Shown one piece after another: positions 25,721 to 34,674 of a DNA stretch of 64,000 nt. The translations under genes were made by a program, and so were the position numbers. A model generated the notes under the pieces. That model was not told the origin of the DNA. It did no database searches and saw only the letters and a program-made list of their open reading frames with translations. This stretch comes from Cellulomonas carbonis (GTDB lineage Bacteria; Actinomycetota; Actinomycetes; Actinomycetales; Cellulomonadaceae): positions 1 to 64,000 of the forward strand of contig NZ_BMEB01000009.1 in assembly GCF_014636275.1 (NCBI RefSeq), read 5' to 3'. Every line of letters starts with the position of its first letter. Positions within the stretch are counted from its first letter, which is position 1.

Positions 25721-27042
25721 ACCGCCCTCACCGTCCTTGCGTCCCCGACGCGCGCGGTCGCGGCGTCGTCCCCCACCAGCGAGCGATAGGCGCGCAGCGT
25801 CTCGCGCGCCACGCAGTCCCAGCCGTACAGCTCGACCGCCCGCGTCCGGGCCGCGGCGCCGAAGCGCCGCCGTCGGGCCGGGTCGTCGAGCAGGGTCCTC
25901 AGCGCGGCCGCGAGCGCGTCGGCGTCGCGCGGCGGGACGAGCAGCCCCGTCACGCCGTCGGCGACGCTGTCGAGGAGCCCGCCGACGGCGGACCCCACGA
26001 GCGGCCTGCCGCACGCCGCGGCCTCGAGCGGCACGATCCCGAAGGGCTCGTACCAGGGCGTCGCGACGACGACGTCGGCGCCGCGCAGGAGCGCGGGCAC
26101 GTCGTCGCGGGCCACGCTGCCGACGAAGTGCACGCGGTCGCGCACGCCGAGCCGCTCGGCGAGGTCCGCGAGCCGCTGCGCCTCGGGGTCGGCCGCGACC
26201 TCGTGCGCCGCGGGTCCGCCCGCGATGACGAGGTCGGCGTCGGGCAGCTGCGCGAGCGCCTCGACGACCGTCGCGACGCCCTTGCGCTCGACGAGCCGGC
26301 CGATCGACAGCAGGCGGTGCCGCGCGGGCGCCGCGCCTGCGGACAGGTCCGCCGAGCCCGCGGGCCCCGACGCCCCGCCGTCCTCGGCACCGTCCGCAGC
26401 CGTGTCCGTCGACAGGTGCGCGACCGGCCCGTGCGGCACGAAGCGCTCGAGGTCGACGCCGCACGGCACCACGGTGATGCGCGACGCGGGGATGCCGAGC
26501 CGGCGCAGCTCGGCGACCTCGTCGCTGCACGTCGCGACGACGAGGTCGACCGAGCGGCCGAGCGTCGCCTCGGTCTGGATGCGTCCGGGCGGGCTCGTGT
26601 CGCGGTCGCCCTGGTGGCGGCGCTTGACCGAGCCCAGTGCGTGGAACGTCTGCACGACGGGGACCCGGACGGGCATCGACCGGGACGCCTGGAGCGCCGC
26701 GAGGCCCGACATCCAGAAGTGCGCGTGGACGACGTCGGGCGCACCCGACCGCCGCCACTCCTGCGCGAGCCACGCGCCGAAGTCCGCCATCCACGGCAGC
26801 AGGTCGTCCTTCGGGACGGCGCGCGCGGGGCCCGCGGGCACGTGCACGACCTTGACGCCGCCCGGCATGGTCACGCGCTCGGGCAGGTCGGGCGCGTCGC
26901 GACGCGTGTGCACGACGACGTCGTGCCCCTCGCGCGCGAGCTCGCGGGCGAGCGCGGCGACGTGGACGTTCTGCCCACCCGCGTCGACGCCACCCAGCGT
27001 GGCGAGCGGGCTGGCGTGCTCCGAGACGAGGTCGATCCTCAT
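25717..27042 (-). CDS. Family 4 (GT-B) glycosyltransferase
   Basis: This 441-residue protein starts MRIDLVSEHASPLATLGGVD and contains GGQNVHVAALARELA, HAHFWMSGLAAL, SIGRLVERKGVATVVEAL near 250 and the donor-site EPFGIVPLEAAACGRPLV near 345. This pattern is like sucrose-synthase/MshA-type GT4 enzymes. The donor sugar cannot be deduced. It is coupled to the flanking genes by ATGA overlaps. Confidence 0.87.
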   Translation of the reverse strand: MRIDLVSEHASPLATLGGVDAGGQNVHVAALARELAREGHDVVVHTRRDAPDLPERVTMPGGVKVVHVPAGPARAVPKDDLLPWMADFGAWLAQEWRRSGAPDVVHAHFWMSGLAALQASRSMPVRVPVVQTFHALGSVKRRHQGDRDTSPPGRIQTEATLGRSVDLVVATCSDEVAELRRLGIPASRITVVPCGVDLERFVPHGPVAHLSTDTAADGAEDGGASGPAGSADLSAGAAPARHRLLSIGRLVERKGVATVVEALAQLPDADLVIAGGPAAHEVAADPEAQRLADLAERLGVRDRVHFVGSVARDDVPALLRGADVVVATPWYEPFGIVPLEAAACGRPLVGSAVGGLLDSVADGVTGLLVPPRDADALAAALRTLLDDPARRRRFGAAARTRAVELYGWDCVARETLRAYRSLVGDDAATARVGDARTVRAV

Positions 27043-28010
27043 CGCGTCACCTCCTTCAGCAGGGTCTGCCAGTCGTCGAGGAAGCGGTCGAGGCCGAAGT
27101 GCGCGAGCACGTGCTCGCGTGCGGCCAGCCCCCGTGCCCGCGCCTCGTCGGGGTCGTGCAGCCACCGGCGGCCCGCGGCGACCAGCGCGTCGACGTCGCT
27201 CGTGACCAGGCCCGCCGACGCCGGCACGGCCTCGGGTGCGGCCGTCGTGGCGAGCGCGAGCACGGGCATGCCGATCGCCATCGCCTCGAGCAGCGACAGC
27301 CCGAGGCTCGTCCAGCGGTAGGGGTGCAGGTACACCCGGTCGCGCGCGAGCAGGTCGTGCATCGCGTCCTGCGGCACGTCGTCGTGCGTGACGACGTCGG
27401 CGGGCGGCTCGTGCGCCGCGGCACGCTCGTCGAGCGCGGCCATGCCCATGCCGTAGACGTCGACGGGCAGCCGCGACGCGACGTCGAGCAGCAGGTCCGT
27501 GCCCGCGACGCGCCAGCGACGCACGGGCTCGTTGACGACCACGCCGAGCCGCGCCCGCTCGCCCGTCCACCGGTGGCCGGGGTCGACGACGCCGTGGTCG
27601 ACGACCGTCGTCGGCGCCCGGCCGCAGTCCCACATGAGGCGGTTGAACGCCGTGACGTGCGCGACGGGGATGTCGGAGCGGTCCGCGAGCGGGTGGACGG
27701 TCGCGGCCGCGTGACCCGCGGGCGTGTTGTGCTCGACGTAGACCGCGGGCAGGTCGGCGCCGGGACGCCGACCCGTCCAGCGCTCGGCGAGCTCGAGGTC
27801 CTCGGGGCGCTGCAGGACGACGACGTCGACCTCGGCGTCGCGCAGCTCCTCGGGCGTCACCTCGCGTGCCGACGCGGGCCAGTCCCACGTCCGCGCGCGC
27901 CCCCGCCCCTCGGGGCCCCGGTCGGGGACCACGGGGACCAGGTACTCGTCGGGCCCCTGGACGAACGACGTCGTCCACGAGCCGTGCACGTGCCACACGA
28001 GGACCCTCAT
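27039..28010 (-). CDS. GT-B glycosyltransferase of unknown donor
   Basis: This 323-residue protein starts MRVLVWHVHGSWTTSFVQG. The donor-binding half includes VYLHPYRWTSLGLSLLEAMA and IGMPVLALATTAAPEAVP, a GT4-like C-terminal site. Its N-terminal half (VVVLQRPEDLELAERWTG, VEHNTP) matches actinobacterial glycosyltransferases found next to heptose genes. It overlaps neighbours by ATGA. Confidence 0.8.
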   Translation of the reverse strand: MRVLVWHVHGSWTTSFVQGPDEYLVPVVPDRGPEGRGRARTWDWPASAREVTPEELRDAEVDVVVLQRPEDLELAERWTGRRPGADLPAVYVEHNTPAGHAAATVHPLADRSDIPVAHVTAFNRLMWDCGRAPTTVVDHGVVDPGHRWTGERARLGVVVNEPVRRWRVAGTDLLLDVASRLPVDVYGMGMAALDERAAAHEPPADVVTHDDVPQDAMHDLLARDRVYLHPYRWTSLGLSLLEAMAIGMPVLALATTAAPEAVPASAGLVTSDVDALVAAGRRWLHDPDEARARGLAAREHVLAHFGLDRFLDDWQTLLKEVTR

Positions 28011-29083
28011 GCGCTGACCTCCAGGGTGCGGGACAGGGACGCGACGGCCGCGACGACGTCGGCGGGCGGGACGCCCGTCAGGCACGGGTGACCCGCGACG
28101 GGGCACTCGCGCGCGCGGGTCCCCCGACACGCGGCCGCCTGGTCGCCGAGCAGCGCGGTCGGCACGCCCCACGGTGCCCACTTCTCGGCGGGCACCACGG
28201 GCGAGAAGAGCGACACGACGGGTGTGCCGACGGCCGCGGCGAGGTGGGCGGGACCGGTGTTGCCGACGACGACGGCGTCGGCGCGCGCGAGCACCGCGGC
28301 CGCCTCCGCGAGCGTGGTGCGTCCGCCGAGGTCGACGACGCCTCCGGCCCGGCTCGCCGACGCGCCGCCTACCGCGTGCGCGGAGGCACCCGCCACCACG
28401 GCGGCGGTCAGCGCCGTCTCGGCCGGCCCGCCGGTGACGACGACGTCGTGCCCGGCCCCGGCGAGCGCCGTGACGAGCGCCGACGCGTGCTCGGGCAGGG
28501 GCGCACGTGCGGGGACCGAGGCGCCGGGGTGCACGACGACGTACCGGCCCGCGGGGACGAGCCCCGTGACGTCGGGCAGCGGCTCGCGCACGCGCAGCCG
28601 CGTGTCCGCGGGGCGCGCGGCGCCCGCCGCGACCGCCAGGTCGATCGCGGCCTCGACCTCGTGCAGGCCCTCGGGACGGCGGTGCCGCACGTCCAGGAGC
28701 GACCCGGGGTAGTCCTCACTCGTCGCGGCGACGTGCCCGACGCCCGCCAGGCGCGCGAGCAGCGCCATCGGCAGCGGGCTCTGGTGGAACGACGTGAAGA
28801 CGACGCAGCGCTCGTACGCCCGGGCCCGCAGCCGCTCGACGAGCTCGTGGACGGCGGCCGCGTCGACCGGGGGCGGGAGGTAGCCGCTCCACGGCGCGTC
28901 GAAGACGAGCACGTCGTCGACGTCGGGCAGCAGCTCGGCCGCACGGCGGCCCGCGGACGAGACGAGCACGTCGAGCGCGGTCGCCTCGGCGGCGAGCGCG
29001 CGCAGCGCGGGGCCGGTCAGCAGGACGTCCCCGTCGGAGTCGAGCCGGACGGCGAGCACGCGGCCGAGCCGCGCCGCGCTCAC
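28007..29083 (-). CDS. Family 9 glycosyltransferase (ADP-heptosyltransferase family)
   Basis: This 358-residue GT9 protein begins with RVLAVRLDSDGDVLLTGPAL, the expected opening in which RLDSxGDVLL replaces the Gram-negative RxSSLGD. YVVVHPGASVPARAP follows near 190, then VVVGNTGPAHLAAAVGTPVVSLFSP near 270. It is the second GT9 of the locus and a good candidate to use the ADP-heptose made by GmhA/HldE/GmhB. GTG start overlaps the stop of the upstream gene. Confidence 0.87.
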   Translation of the reverse strand: MSAARLGRVLAVRLDSDGDVLLTGPALRALAAEATALDVLVSSAGRRAAELLPDVDDVLVFDAPWSGYLPPPVDAAAVHELVERLRARAYERCVVFTSFHQSPLPMALLARLAGVGHVAATSEDYPGSLLDVRHRRPEGLHEVEAAIDLAVAAGAARPADTRLRVREPLPDVTGLVPAGRYVVVHPGASVPARAPLPEHASALVTALAGAGHDVVVTGGPAETALTAAVVAGASAHAVGGASASRAGGVVDLGGRTTLAEAAAVLARADAVVVGNTGPAHLAAAVGTPVVSLFSPVVPAEKWAPWGVPTALLGDQAAACRGTRARECPVAGHPCLTGVPPADVVAAVASLSRTLEVSA

Positions 29084-30750
29084 GGCCCGACCCCGAGCAT
29101 CGCGACCGCAGCCCGGAGGTCGGGGGCGACGAGCGGCGCCGCGTCGACCTCCTCGGTGCGCGTGACCGCAGTCGGGACCAGCACCGCACGGGCACCGGCG
29201 GCCACCGCCGCACCGACGTCCGCGCCGATGTCCCCGACGACCGCGCACTCCGCGGGGGCGATGCCGAGCGCCGCGGCGGCGCGCACCACCATCCCCGGCG
29301 CGGGCTTGCGGCACACGCACGCGTCGTCGGGGCCGTGCGGGCAGACCTGCCACACGTCGAACGGGCCGAGCAGGTCCTCGACGCGGCGGTTGACCGCGTC
29401 GACCTGCGCGGACGTGAGGAGGCCGCGCGCGACGCCCGACTGGTTGCTCACGACGCCGACCCGCACGCCCCGGGCCCGCAGCGCGTCGAGCACCTCGCGC
29501 GCGCCGTCGACGGGCCGCACCTGCTCGGGGTCGCCGTTGTACGGGACGTCGTGGACGAGCGTGCCGTCGCGGTCGAACAGCACCGCGCGCACGGCCGGGG
29601 GCCACGGCTCGGGCGGGCCGTCGCCGGTCGCGGCCGCGTGCCGCAGCGCACCGCGCACGCGGTGGCGGACCGCCGCGAACGGGATCGCGACGCTGGTCCA
29701 CGCCATGCGGGTCCACTCGTCGCGCCACCCGTCGTGCCCCGGTCGTGGCCCGGGGGCGAGACGACGACGTGCGAAGTCGGCGGTCAGGGCGAGCCACGCG
29801 GCCGAACCGGCCCCGGCGACCCACGGGCGACGTGCCGCGAGCCCGACCGCGGCGACGGCGGCCGCGGCGACGGTCGTGACGTGCCACGGGAAGCGGCCGC
29901 GGCCGGTCTCGGCGAGGTCGCGCCAGCGTGGGCCGTGCAGCGCGCGCAGGAGCGCGTCGTCGGCGGCGCCCGCCTGGACCCGCAGGCTCACGCCGTCGTC
30001 GGCCGGCCGGACGGGGTGCACGGTGGTGCGGTCGCCGCGCTCGAGCCGCCACCCGCCGCGGCGCACGCGCAGCGCGAGGTCGGCGTCCTCGCGGTACGCA
30101 CGCGGGAACCGCTCGTCGAAGCCGCCGACCGCCTCGAGCGCCGTGCGGCGGTACGCCATGTCGGCCGTCGCCCACAGCGCGTCCTCGAGGCCGCGCGTGC
30201 TGCGCTCCCAGTCGGTCGGCGGGCGGTGCGCGGGCAGCGGGACGTGCAGGCGTCCCTGGACGCCCGCGACGTCGGCGTCGGCCGCGGCCAGGTCCGCCGC
30301 GAGTCCCGCGACCCACCCCTCGGGCAGGACGACGTCGTCGTCGACGAACGCGACCCACGGCGTCGTCGTCGAGCGCCAGCCCGCGTTGCGCGCCGCGGCG
30401 GGCCCGCGTCCGCCCGTGCGGACGACGCGGACCGGCCACGGCAGGTCGGGGTCGAGCGCGAGCGGTGCCGGGGGCTCGGCGTCGCCGAAGGGCCGGTCGT
30501 CGACGACGACGACCTCCTCGGGTGCGGGCGCGTCGTGCGTGACCACCTGTCCCGCGAGGCTGCGCAGCGTCACGCCGAGCGACGGCCGCCCGATCGAGGG
30601 CAGGACGACGGCGTACCGCAGGGTGCTCGCGGCCGTCGCCGACCCGGTGGCGCGGGCGGTCGAGGGCTCGGCCGAGGGCGCGGCCTCCGGCCCACCCGAG
30701 GACGCGTCCGTCGGCCCCGTCACGCGACCCGTCGTCGCGGCCGTCGTCAT
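29080..30750 (-). CDS. Fusion: GT2 glycosyltransferase + heptose 1,7-bisphosphate phosphatase (GmhB-like HAD)
   Basis: Residues 44-260 are a GT2 domain (YAVVLPSIGRPSLGVTL, DxD-type VDDDV at 137-139, RAYREDADLALRV near 220). Two hydrophobic stretches follow (about 295-325). Residues 388-556 are an HAD-IIIA phosphatase with DRDGTLVHD (D393, D395), SNQSGVARG, and a zinc loop formed by C470, H472, C478 and C480 before RKPAPGM, as in GmhB. One gene thus supplies a transferase and the missing heptose step. Confidence 0.88.
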   Translation of the reverse strand: MTTAATTGRVTGPTDASSGGPEAAPSAEPSTARATGSATAASTLRYAVVLPSIGRPSLGVTLRSLAGQVVTHDAPAPEEVVVVDDRPFGDAEPPAPLALDPDLPWPVRVVRTGGRGPAAARNAGWRSTTTPWVAFVDDDVVLPEGWVAGLAADLAAADADVAGVQGRLHVPLPAHRPPTDWERSTRGLEDALWATADMAYRRTALEAVGGFDERFPRAYREDADLALRVRRGGWRLERGDRTTVHPVRPADDGVSLRVQAGAADDALLRALHGPRWRDLAETGRGRFPWHVTTVAAAAVAAVGLAARRPWVAGAGSAAWLALTADFARRRLAPGPRPGHDGWRDEWTRMAWTSVAIPFAAVRHRVRGALRHAAATGDGPPEPWPPAVRAVLFDRDGTLVHDVPYNGDPEQVRPVDGAREVLDALRARGVRVGVVSNQSGVARGLLTSAQVDAVNRRVEDLLGPFDVWQVCPHGPDDACVCRKPAPGMVVRAAAALGIAPAECAVVGDIGADVGAAVAAGARAVLVPTAVTRTEEVDAAPLVAPDLRAAVAMLGVGP

Positions 30751-32411
30751 CGGGCCGTCCCGAACATCGACCCGCGGTGCACGAGGTGCGGCCCGAGGAC
30801 GAGCAGGTCGACAGGCGCCGAGCCGAACAGCTCGAGCGCGTCGCGCGGGTCGTCGACCATGGGCCGGCCCGCCGTGTTGAGGCTCGTGTTGATGACGACG
30901 GGCAGGCCCGTGCGCGCGCGGAAGGCCTCGAGCGTCGCGCCGAGCCGCTTCTGCCGCGCCGGGTCGACCGTCTGGATGCGCGCGGTCCCGTCGACGTGGA
31001 CCGCCGCGGGGATCCGGTCGCGCCACGCCGGGTCGACGCTGTGCACGAAGAGCATGTAGTCGCTCGGGACCGGGCCGTCGTGGAAGATCTCGGCCGCGTG
31101 CTCGAGCAGGACCATGGGCGCCACGGGCCGGAACTGCTCGCGGCCCTTGACCACGTTGAGGTGCTCGAGGTTCTCGGGGTGACCGGGGTGCGCGAGCAGC
31201 GAGCGGTGCCCGAGAGCGCGCGGGCCGAACTCGCTGCGCCCGTCGAACCACGCGACGACGCCGTTGCGCGCGAGGACGTCGGCGACGGCACCCGCGTGGT
31301 CCTCCGGCGTCTCGAAGGGGACCGCCGCCGACCGCAGCCACGCCGCGAGCTCGTCGTCGGACCACTCGCGGCCCAGGTCCGCGCCCGGCATGGGCGCGGC
31401 GACCTCGCCGCCGTCGGCGGAGACCTGGAGCGCCGCCCCGAGCGCGGTGCCCGCGTCCCCGGCGGCGGGCTGGACCCACACGTCCTCGAAGGGCGTCTCA
31501 CGCCAGATCCGCGAGTTCGCGACGCAGTTCAGCGCGGTGCCGCCCGCCATCGTCAGGACGCGGTCGCCCGTCTGCTCGTGGACCCACCGGGCGAGCTCGA
31601 CGAGCACCTCCTCGAGGCGCTGCTGCACCGAGCACGCCAGGTCGGCGTGGGGCCCGCGCCACGAGTCCTCGCTCAGGGCCGCGTCCGGGTCGCGCCGCGG
31701 CGCCCAGCGGGACCAGTCGGGGGCCTCGGCGAGGAAGCCGCCGTCGCCCGTGGGACGGATGATCTCGCGGAGCTCCTCGAGGTAGCGCGGCGACCCGTAC
31801 GACGCGAGCGCCATGACCTTGTACTCGTCGCTGGACCGCAGGAAGCCGAGGTGCTCGGTGAGCGACTCGTAGACGAGGCCGAGCGAGTGCGGCAGCTCCT
31901 GCTGGAACAGCACCTCGAGCCGGCCGTCGACGTAGCGCCCCGCGAGGTGCGAGGCGCGCTCGCCGCGGCCGTCGAGCACGAGCACGCTGCTGCGCGGGTG
32001 GGGCGAGGCGAGCGCGGCCGACGCGGCGTGCGCGACGTGGTGCGGGACGAAGCGCACCTGCGCCTCGTCGAGCCCCGGGAGCGCGGCCGCGAGGAAGCCG
32101 GGGGCGCGCTGTGCGTACGTGATGCGCAGGTGGTCCCACGGGTCGTGCAGGCCGAGCTCCTCGGCCGGCTTGGTCAGCGCGGGGTCGAACGAGTACGCGA
32201 CCGCGTCGAGGTCCTGGGGCCTGAGCCCGACCTCCTTGAGCAGCCAGCGCATCGACAGCTCGGGGAGCTCCCACGCGGCGAACGGGACGGGGCGCTTGCC
32301 CTTCTTGCGCCGGCTGAACCGCTCCTCCTCCGCCGCGGCCACGACCTCGCCGTCCACCACCAGGGCGGCCGACGGGTCGTGGTAGATCGCATTGACACCC
32401 AGCACGCGCAT
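30747..32411 (-). CDS. O-carbamoyltransferase (NodU/CmcH/TobZ family)
   Basis: A 554-residue protein with the family start MRVLGVNAIYHDPSAALVVD. The TsaD-like metal-binding histidines lie in VPHHVAHAASAAL near 115, with AGGTALNCVANS near 285 and a C-terminal YrdC-like segment (GPRALGHRSLLAHP, VVINTSLNTAGRPM). It transfers carbamoyl from carbamoyl phosphate to a hydroxyl, here probably a sugar of the glycan made by this cluster. It is first in the minus-strand operon. Confidence 0.9.
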   Translation of the reverse strand: MRVLGVNAIYHDPSAALVVDGEVVAAAEEERFSRRKKGKRPVPFAAWELPELSMRWLLKEVGLRPQDLDAVAYSFDPALTKPAEELGLHDPWDHLRITYAQRAPGFLAAALPGLDEAQVRFVPHHVAHAASAALASPHPRSSVLVLDGRGERASHLAGRYVDGRLEVLFQQELPHSLGLVYESLTEHLGFLRSSDEYKVMALASYGSPRYLEELREIIRPTGDGGFLAEAPDWSRWAPRRDPDAALSEDSWRGPHADLACSVQQRLEEVLVELARWVHEQTGDRVLTMAGGTALNCVANSRIWRETPFEDVWVQPAAGDAGTALGAALQVSADGGEVAAPMPGADLGREWSDDELAAWLRSAAVPFETPEDHAGAVADVLARNGVVAWFDGRSEFGPRALGHRSLLAHPGHPENLEHLNVVKGREQFRPVAPMVLLEHAAEIFHDGPVPSDYMLFVHSVDPAWRDRIPAAVHVDGTARIQTVDPARQKRLGATLEAFRARTGLPVVINTSLNTAGRPMVDDPRDALELFGSAPVDLLVLGPHLVHRGSMFGTAR

Positions 32412-32502
32412 GAGTCGCAGAACCCCCTCGGATCCGACAAAGTCGTCCTGATCGCCCGACCCGAGCCAGCGTGAACCGCAGTCGGCGGACGCGCATCTCG
32501 AA

Positions 32503-32518
32503 GTGGTTCCGAGACCAC
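32503..32518. promoter_or_regulatory. Short inverted repeat in the divergent intergenic region
   Basis: GTGGT-n6-ACCAC lies in the 126-bp gap between the divergently read glycan operon (start 32411) and the aldehyde dehydrogenase gene (32538). It could be an operator, but the arms are only five bases. Confidence 0.25.
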
Positions 32519-32537
32519 ATCTCCCTGGAGGACACCT

Positions 32538-34091
32538 GTGACGGACACCTCGACGCCCACGTCGCCCGCGACCGAGAGGAAGGCCGATGGCCAGGCCGAT
32601 GTCGAGGCCGATGTCGAGGCCGATGTCCAGGCCCGGCGCGACGGCGCAGCGCCCGCGAGCGCACGCGTCGACCGGCTCTTCCTCGCCGGACGGGAGGTCC
32701 CGGCCACGGGCCCGCGCGAGCTGCGCCGCACCGAGCCCGTCGACGGCCGGAGCGGGACGGTGCTCGTCCCCGCGACCGACGACGAGGTCGCGGCCGCCGT
32801 CGGCGCCGCGTGGGACGCCCGTGCCACCTGGCGACGCACGGCCCCGGCGGACCGGGCGTCCGCGCTGCGGGCCGCGGCCCGCGCCGTCGACGACGCCGCG
32901 GACGAGCTCGGCGCGGCCCTGACCGCGGAGACCGGCCGCCTGCTGCGCCAGTCCGTCGAGTCGGCGCACGTCGCGGCGTCGATCCTCGAGGAGGCGGCGA
33001 CGACGGGCCTCGGGGCGGCCGGCCGCACGCTCGCGGGCGCGTCGTCCGCGGTCGACGTGGTGCGTCGTGAGCCGCACGGCGTCGTCGCGGTCGTGACGCC
33101 GTGGAACGACCCGTTCCCGGCCGCTGCGGGCCTGCTCGCCGCGGCGCTCGTGACGGGCAACACCGTGGTGCACAAGCCGTCCGAGCGCTGCCCGGACGCC
33201 GGGTGGCGCATGGCGCGCCTGGTGGCCGAGGCCCTCCCGCCGGGCGTGCTCGAGGTCGTCAACGGCGACGGTGCGACGGGGGCGGCGATCGTCGCCGACC
33301 CGCGCGTCGCGCTCGTGGCCCAGGTCGGCTCGTCGGCGACCGGCCGCCGGATCGCGTCCGTCGTGGGCGCGCGCGGCGGTCGCGTCCTGCTCGAGAACGG
33401 CGGCAAGGACCCGCTCGTCGTCGACGCGGGCGTGGACCCGCGCTGGGCGGCCGAGCAGATCGCGACCGGAGCGTTCACGAACTCCGGCCAGCTGTGCACG
33501 TCCGTCGAGCGCGTCTACGTGCACGAGGACGTCGCGGACGCCGTCGTCGCCGAGCTCGTCCGCATCGCGCAGGCCATGACCGTGGGCGACCCGCGGGACG
33601 ACGCGACCGACCTCGGCCCGATGGTCGACGCCGAGCAGCTCGCCGTCGTCGACGCCCAGGTGCGCGGCGCCGTCGAGGCGGGGGCGCGCGTGCTCGCCGG
33701 CGGGGCGCCGCTCGACCGCCCCGGCGCGTGGTACCCGCCGACGGTGGTCGACGGCTGCCCGGACGACGTCGACCTGCTCACCGAGGAGACGTTCGGGCCG
33801 GTCGCGGCCGTGCGCCGCGTCGCGTCGTTCGACCAGGCGCTGCGGCTCGCCGACGCGGGCCGGTACGGGCTCGCCGCGACGGTGCTCACGCCCGACATGG
33901 CGAACGCGCTGCGCGCCGCGGAGGAGCTCGAGGTCGGGACGGTCAAGGTCAACGCCGTGTTCGGCGGCGCCCCGGGCGGCTCGGCGGACCCGCGGCGCGA
34001 CAGCGGCGCCGGCGCGGGCTACGGCCCGGACCTCCTCAGCGCCATGACGGTGCTCAAGGCGATCCACCTCGAGGCCGCGCCGCGCCCGTGA
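32538..34091 (+). CDS. Aldehyde dehydrogenase family protein
   Basis: This 517-residue NAD(P)-dependent dehydrogenase has TPWNDPFPAA (cofactor site), E286 in LLENGGKDP (general base) and the nucleophile C320 in NSGQLCTS. Length is normal apart from an extra N-terminal tail of about 40 residues containing a VEADVEADVQA repeat. The GTG has GGAGG eight bases upstream. The GNAT gene follows closely. The substrate aldehyde is unknown. Confidence 0.9.
   Translation: MTDTSTPTSPATERKADGQADVEADVEADVQARRDGAAPASARVDRLFLAGREVPATGPRELRRTEPVDGRSGTVLVPATDDEVAAAVGAAWDARATWRRTAPADRASALRAAARAVDDAADELGAALTAETGRLLRQSVESAHVAASILEEAATTGLGAAGRTLAGASSAVDVVRREPHGVVAVVTPWNDPFPAAAGLLAAALVTGNTVVHKPSERCPDAGWRMARLVAEALPPGVLEVVNGDGATGAAIVADPRVALVAQVGSSATGRRIASVVGARGGRVLLENGGKDPLVVDAGVDPRWAAEQIATGAFTNSGQLCTSVERVYVHEDVADAVVAELVRIAQAMTVGDPRDDATDLGPMVDAEQLAVVDAQVRGAVEAGARVLAGGAPLDRPGAWYPPTVVDGCPDDVDLLTEETFGPVAAVRRVASFDQALRLADAGRYGLAATVLTPDMANALRAAEELEVGTVKVNAVFGGAPGGSADPRRDSGAGAGYGPDLLSAMTVLKAIHLEAAPRP
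32583..32630 (+). repeat. Four 12-bp tandem units inside the aldehyde dehydrogenase start
   Basis: Units at 32583, 32595, 32607 and 32619 read GCCGATGKCSAG with small changes and encode the acidic ADGQADVEADVEADVQ tail. They lie in frame and add four residues per unit, so copy number could vary without harming the enzyme. Confidence 0.8.
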
Positions 34092-34113
34092 CGCCGTGCG
34101 AGCATCGGTTCCC

Positions 34114-34674
34114 ATGGCGGTGGTGCTCCGGCGGTGGACGACGGCTGACGGCGGCGACCTCGCCGGCGCCGTCGTCGAGAGCCCCGACCTCGCGCGCCAG
34201 CTCGGCGGTGCGGACGTGACCGCAGCCGACTCGGGCGCGGCGTTCGTCGCGGAGCACCTCGAGCCGTGGGGCCCGCGCACGTTCCAGCTCGCGATCACCG
34301 TCGACGGGCGCGCCGTCGGGAACATCGGCCTGAGCCACGTCGAGCACGTGCACGACACGGCGTGGGTCTCGTACTGGCTGCGCGCGAGCGTGCGCGGCAG
34401 GGGCCTCGCGACGCGCGCGCTCGCGTCGGTGAGCCGCTGGGCGTTCGACGAGCTCGACCTGCACCGGCTCGAGCTGGCGCACCGCACCAACAACCCCGCC
34501 TCGTGCCGCGTCGCGCACGCCGCGGGCTTCGCGGCCGAGGGGGTCGAGCGCGCCAAGCTGCGGTACGGCAGCGAGCGGTTCGACGTCGAGACCCACGCGC
34601 GGCTGCGCACCGACCCCGTGCCCGACGTCGACGCGCTCGACGTCCTCCCGCTCGTCGCGCAGCCGGCCCGCTAG
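34114..34674 (+). CDS. GNAT-family N-acetyltransferase (RimJ/RimL type)
   Basis: This 186-residue protein has acetyl-CoA motif A as YWLRASVRGRGLATRALASV (the RGxGLA loop near 105) and then LHRLELAHRTNNPASCRVA, the RimJ/RimL signature. It probably acetylates an amine on a protein or small molecule. ATG 34114 is preferred over the upstream GTG at 34096. Its stop overlaps that of the convergent LacI gene at CTAG. Confidence 0.85.
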   Translation: MAVVLRRWTTADGGDLAGAVVESPDLARQLGGADVTAADSGAAFVAEHLEPWGPRTFQLAITVDGRAVGNIGLSHVEHVHDTAWVSYWLRASVRGRGLATRALASVSRWAFDELDLHRLELAHRTNNPASCRVAHAAGFAAEGVERAKLRYGSERFDVETHARLRTDPVPDVDALDVLPLVAQPAR

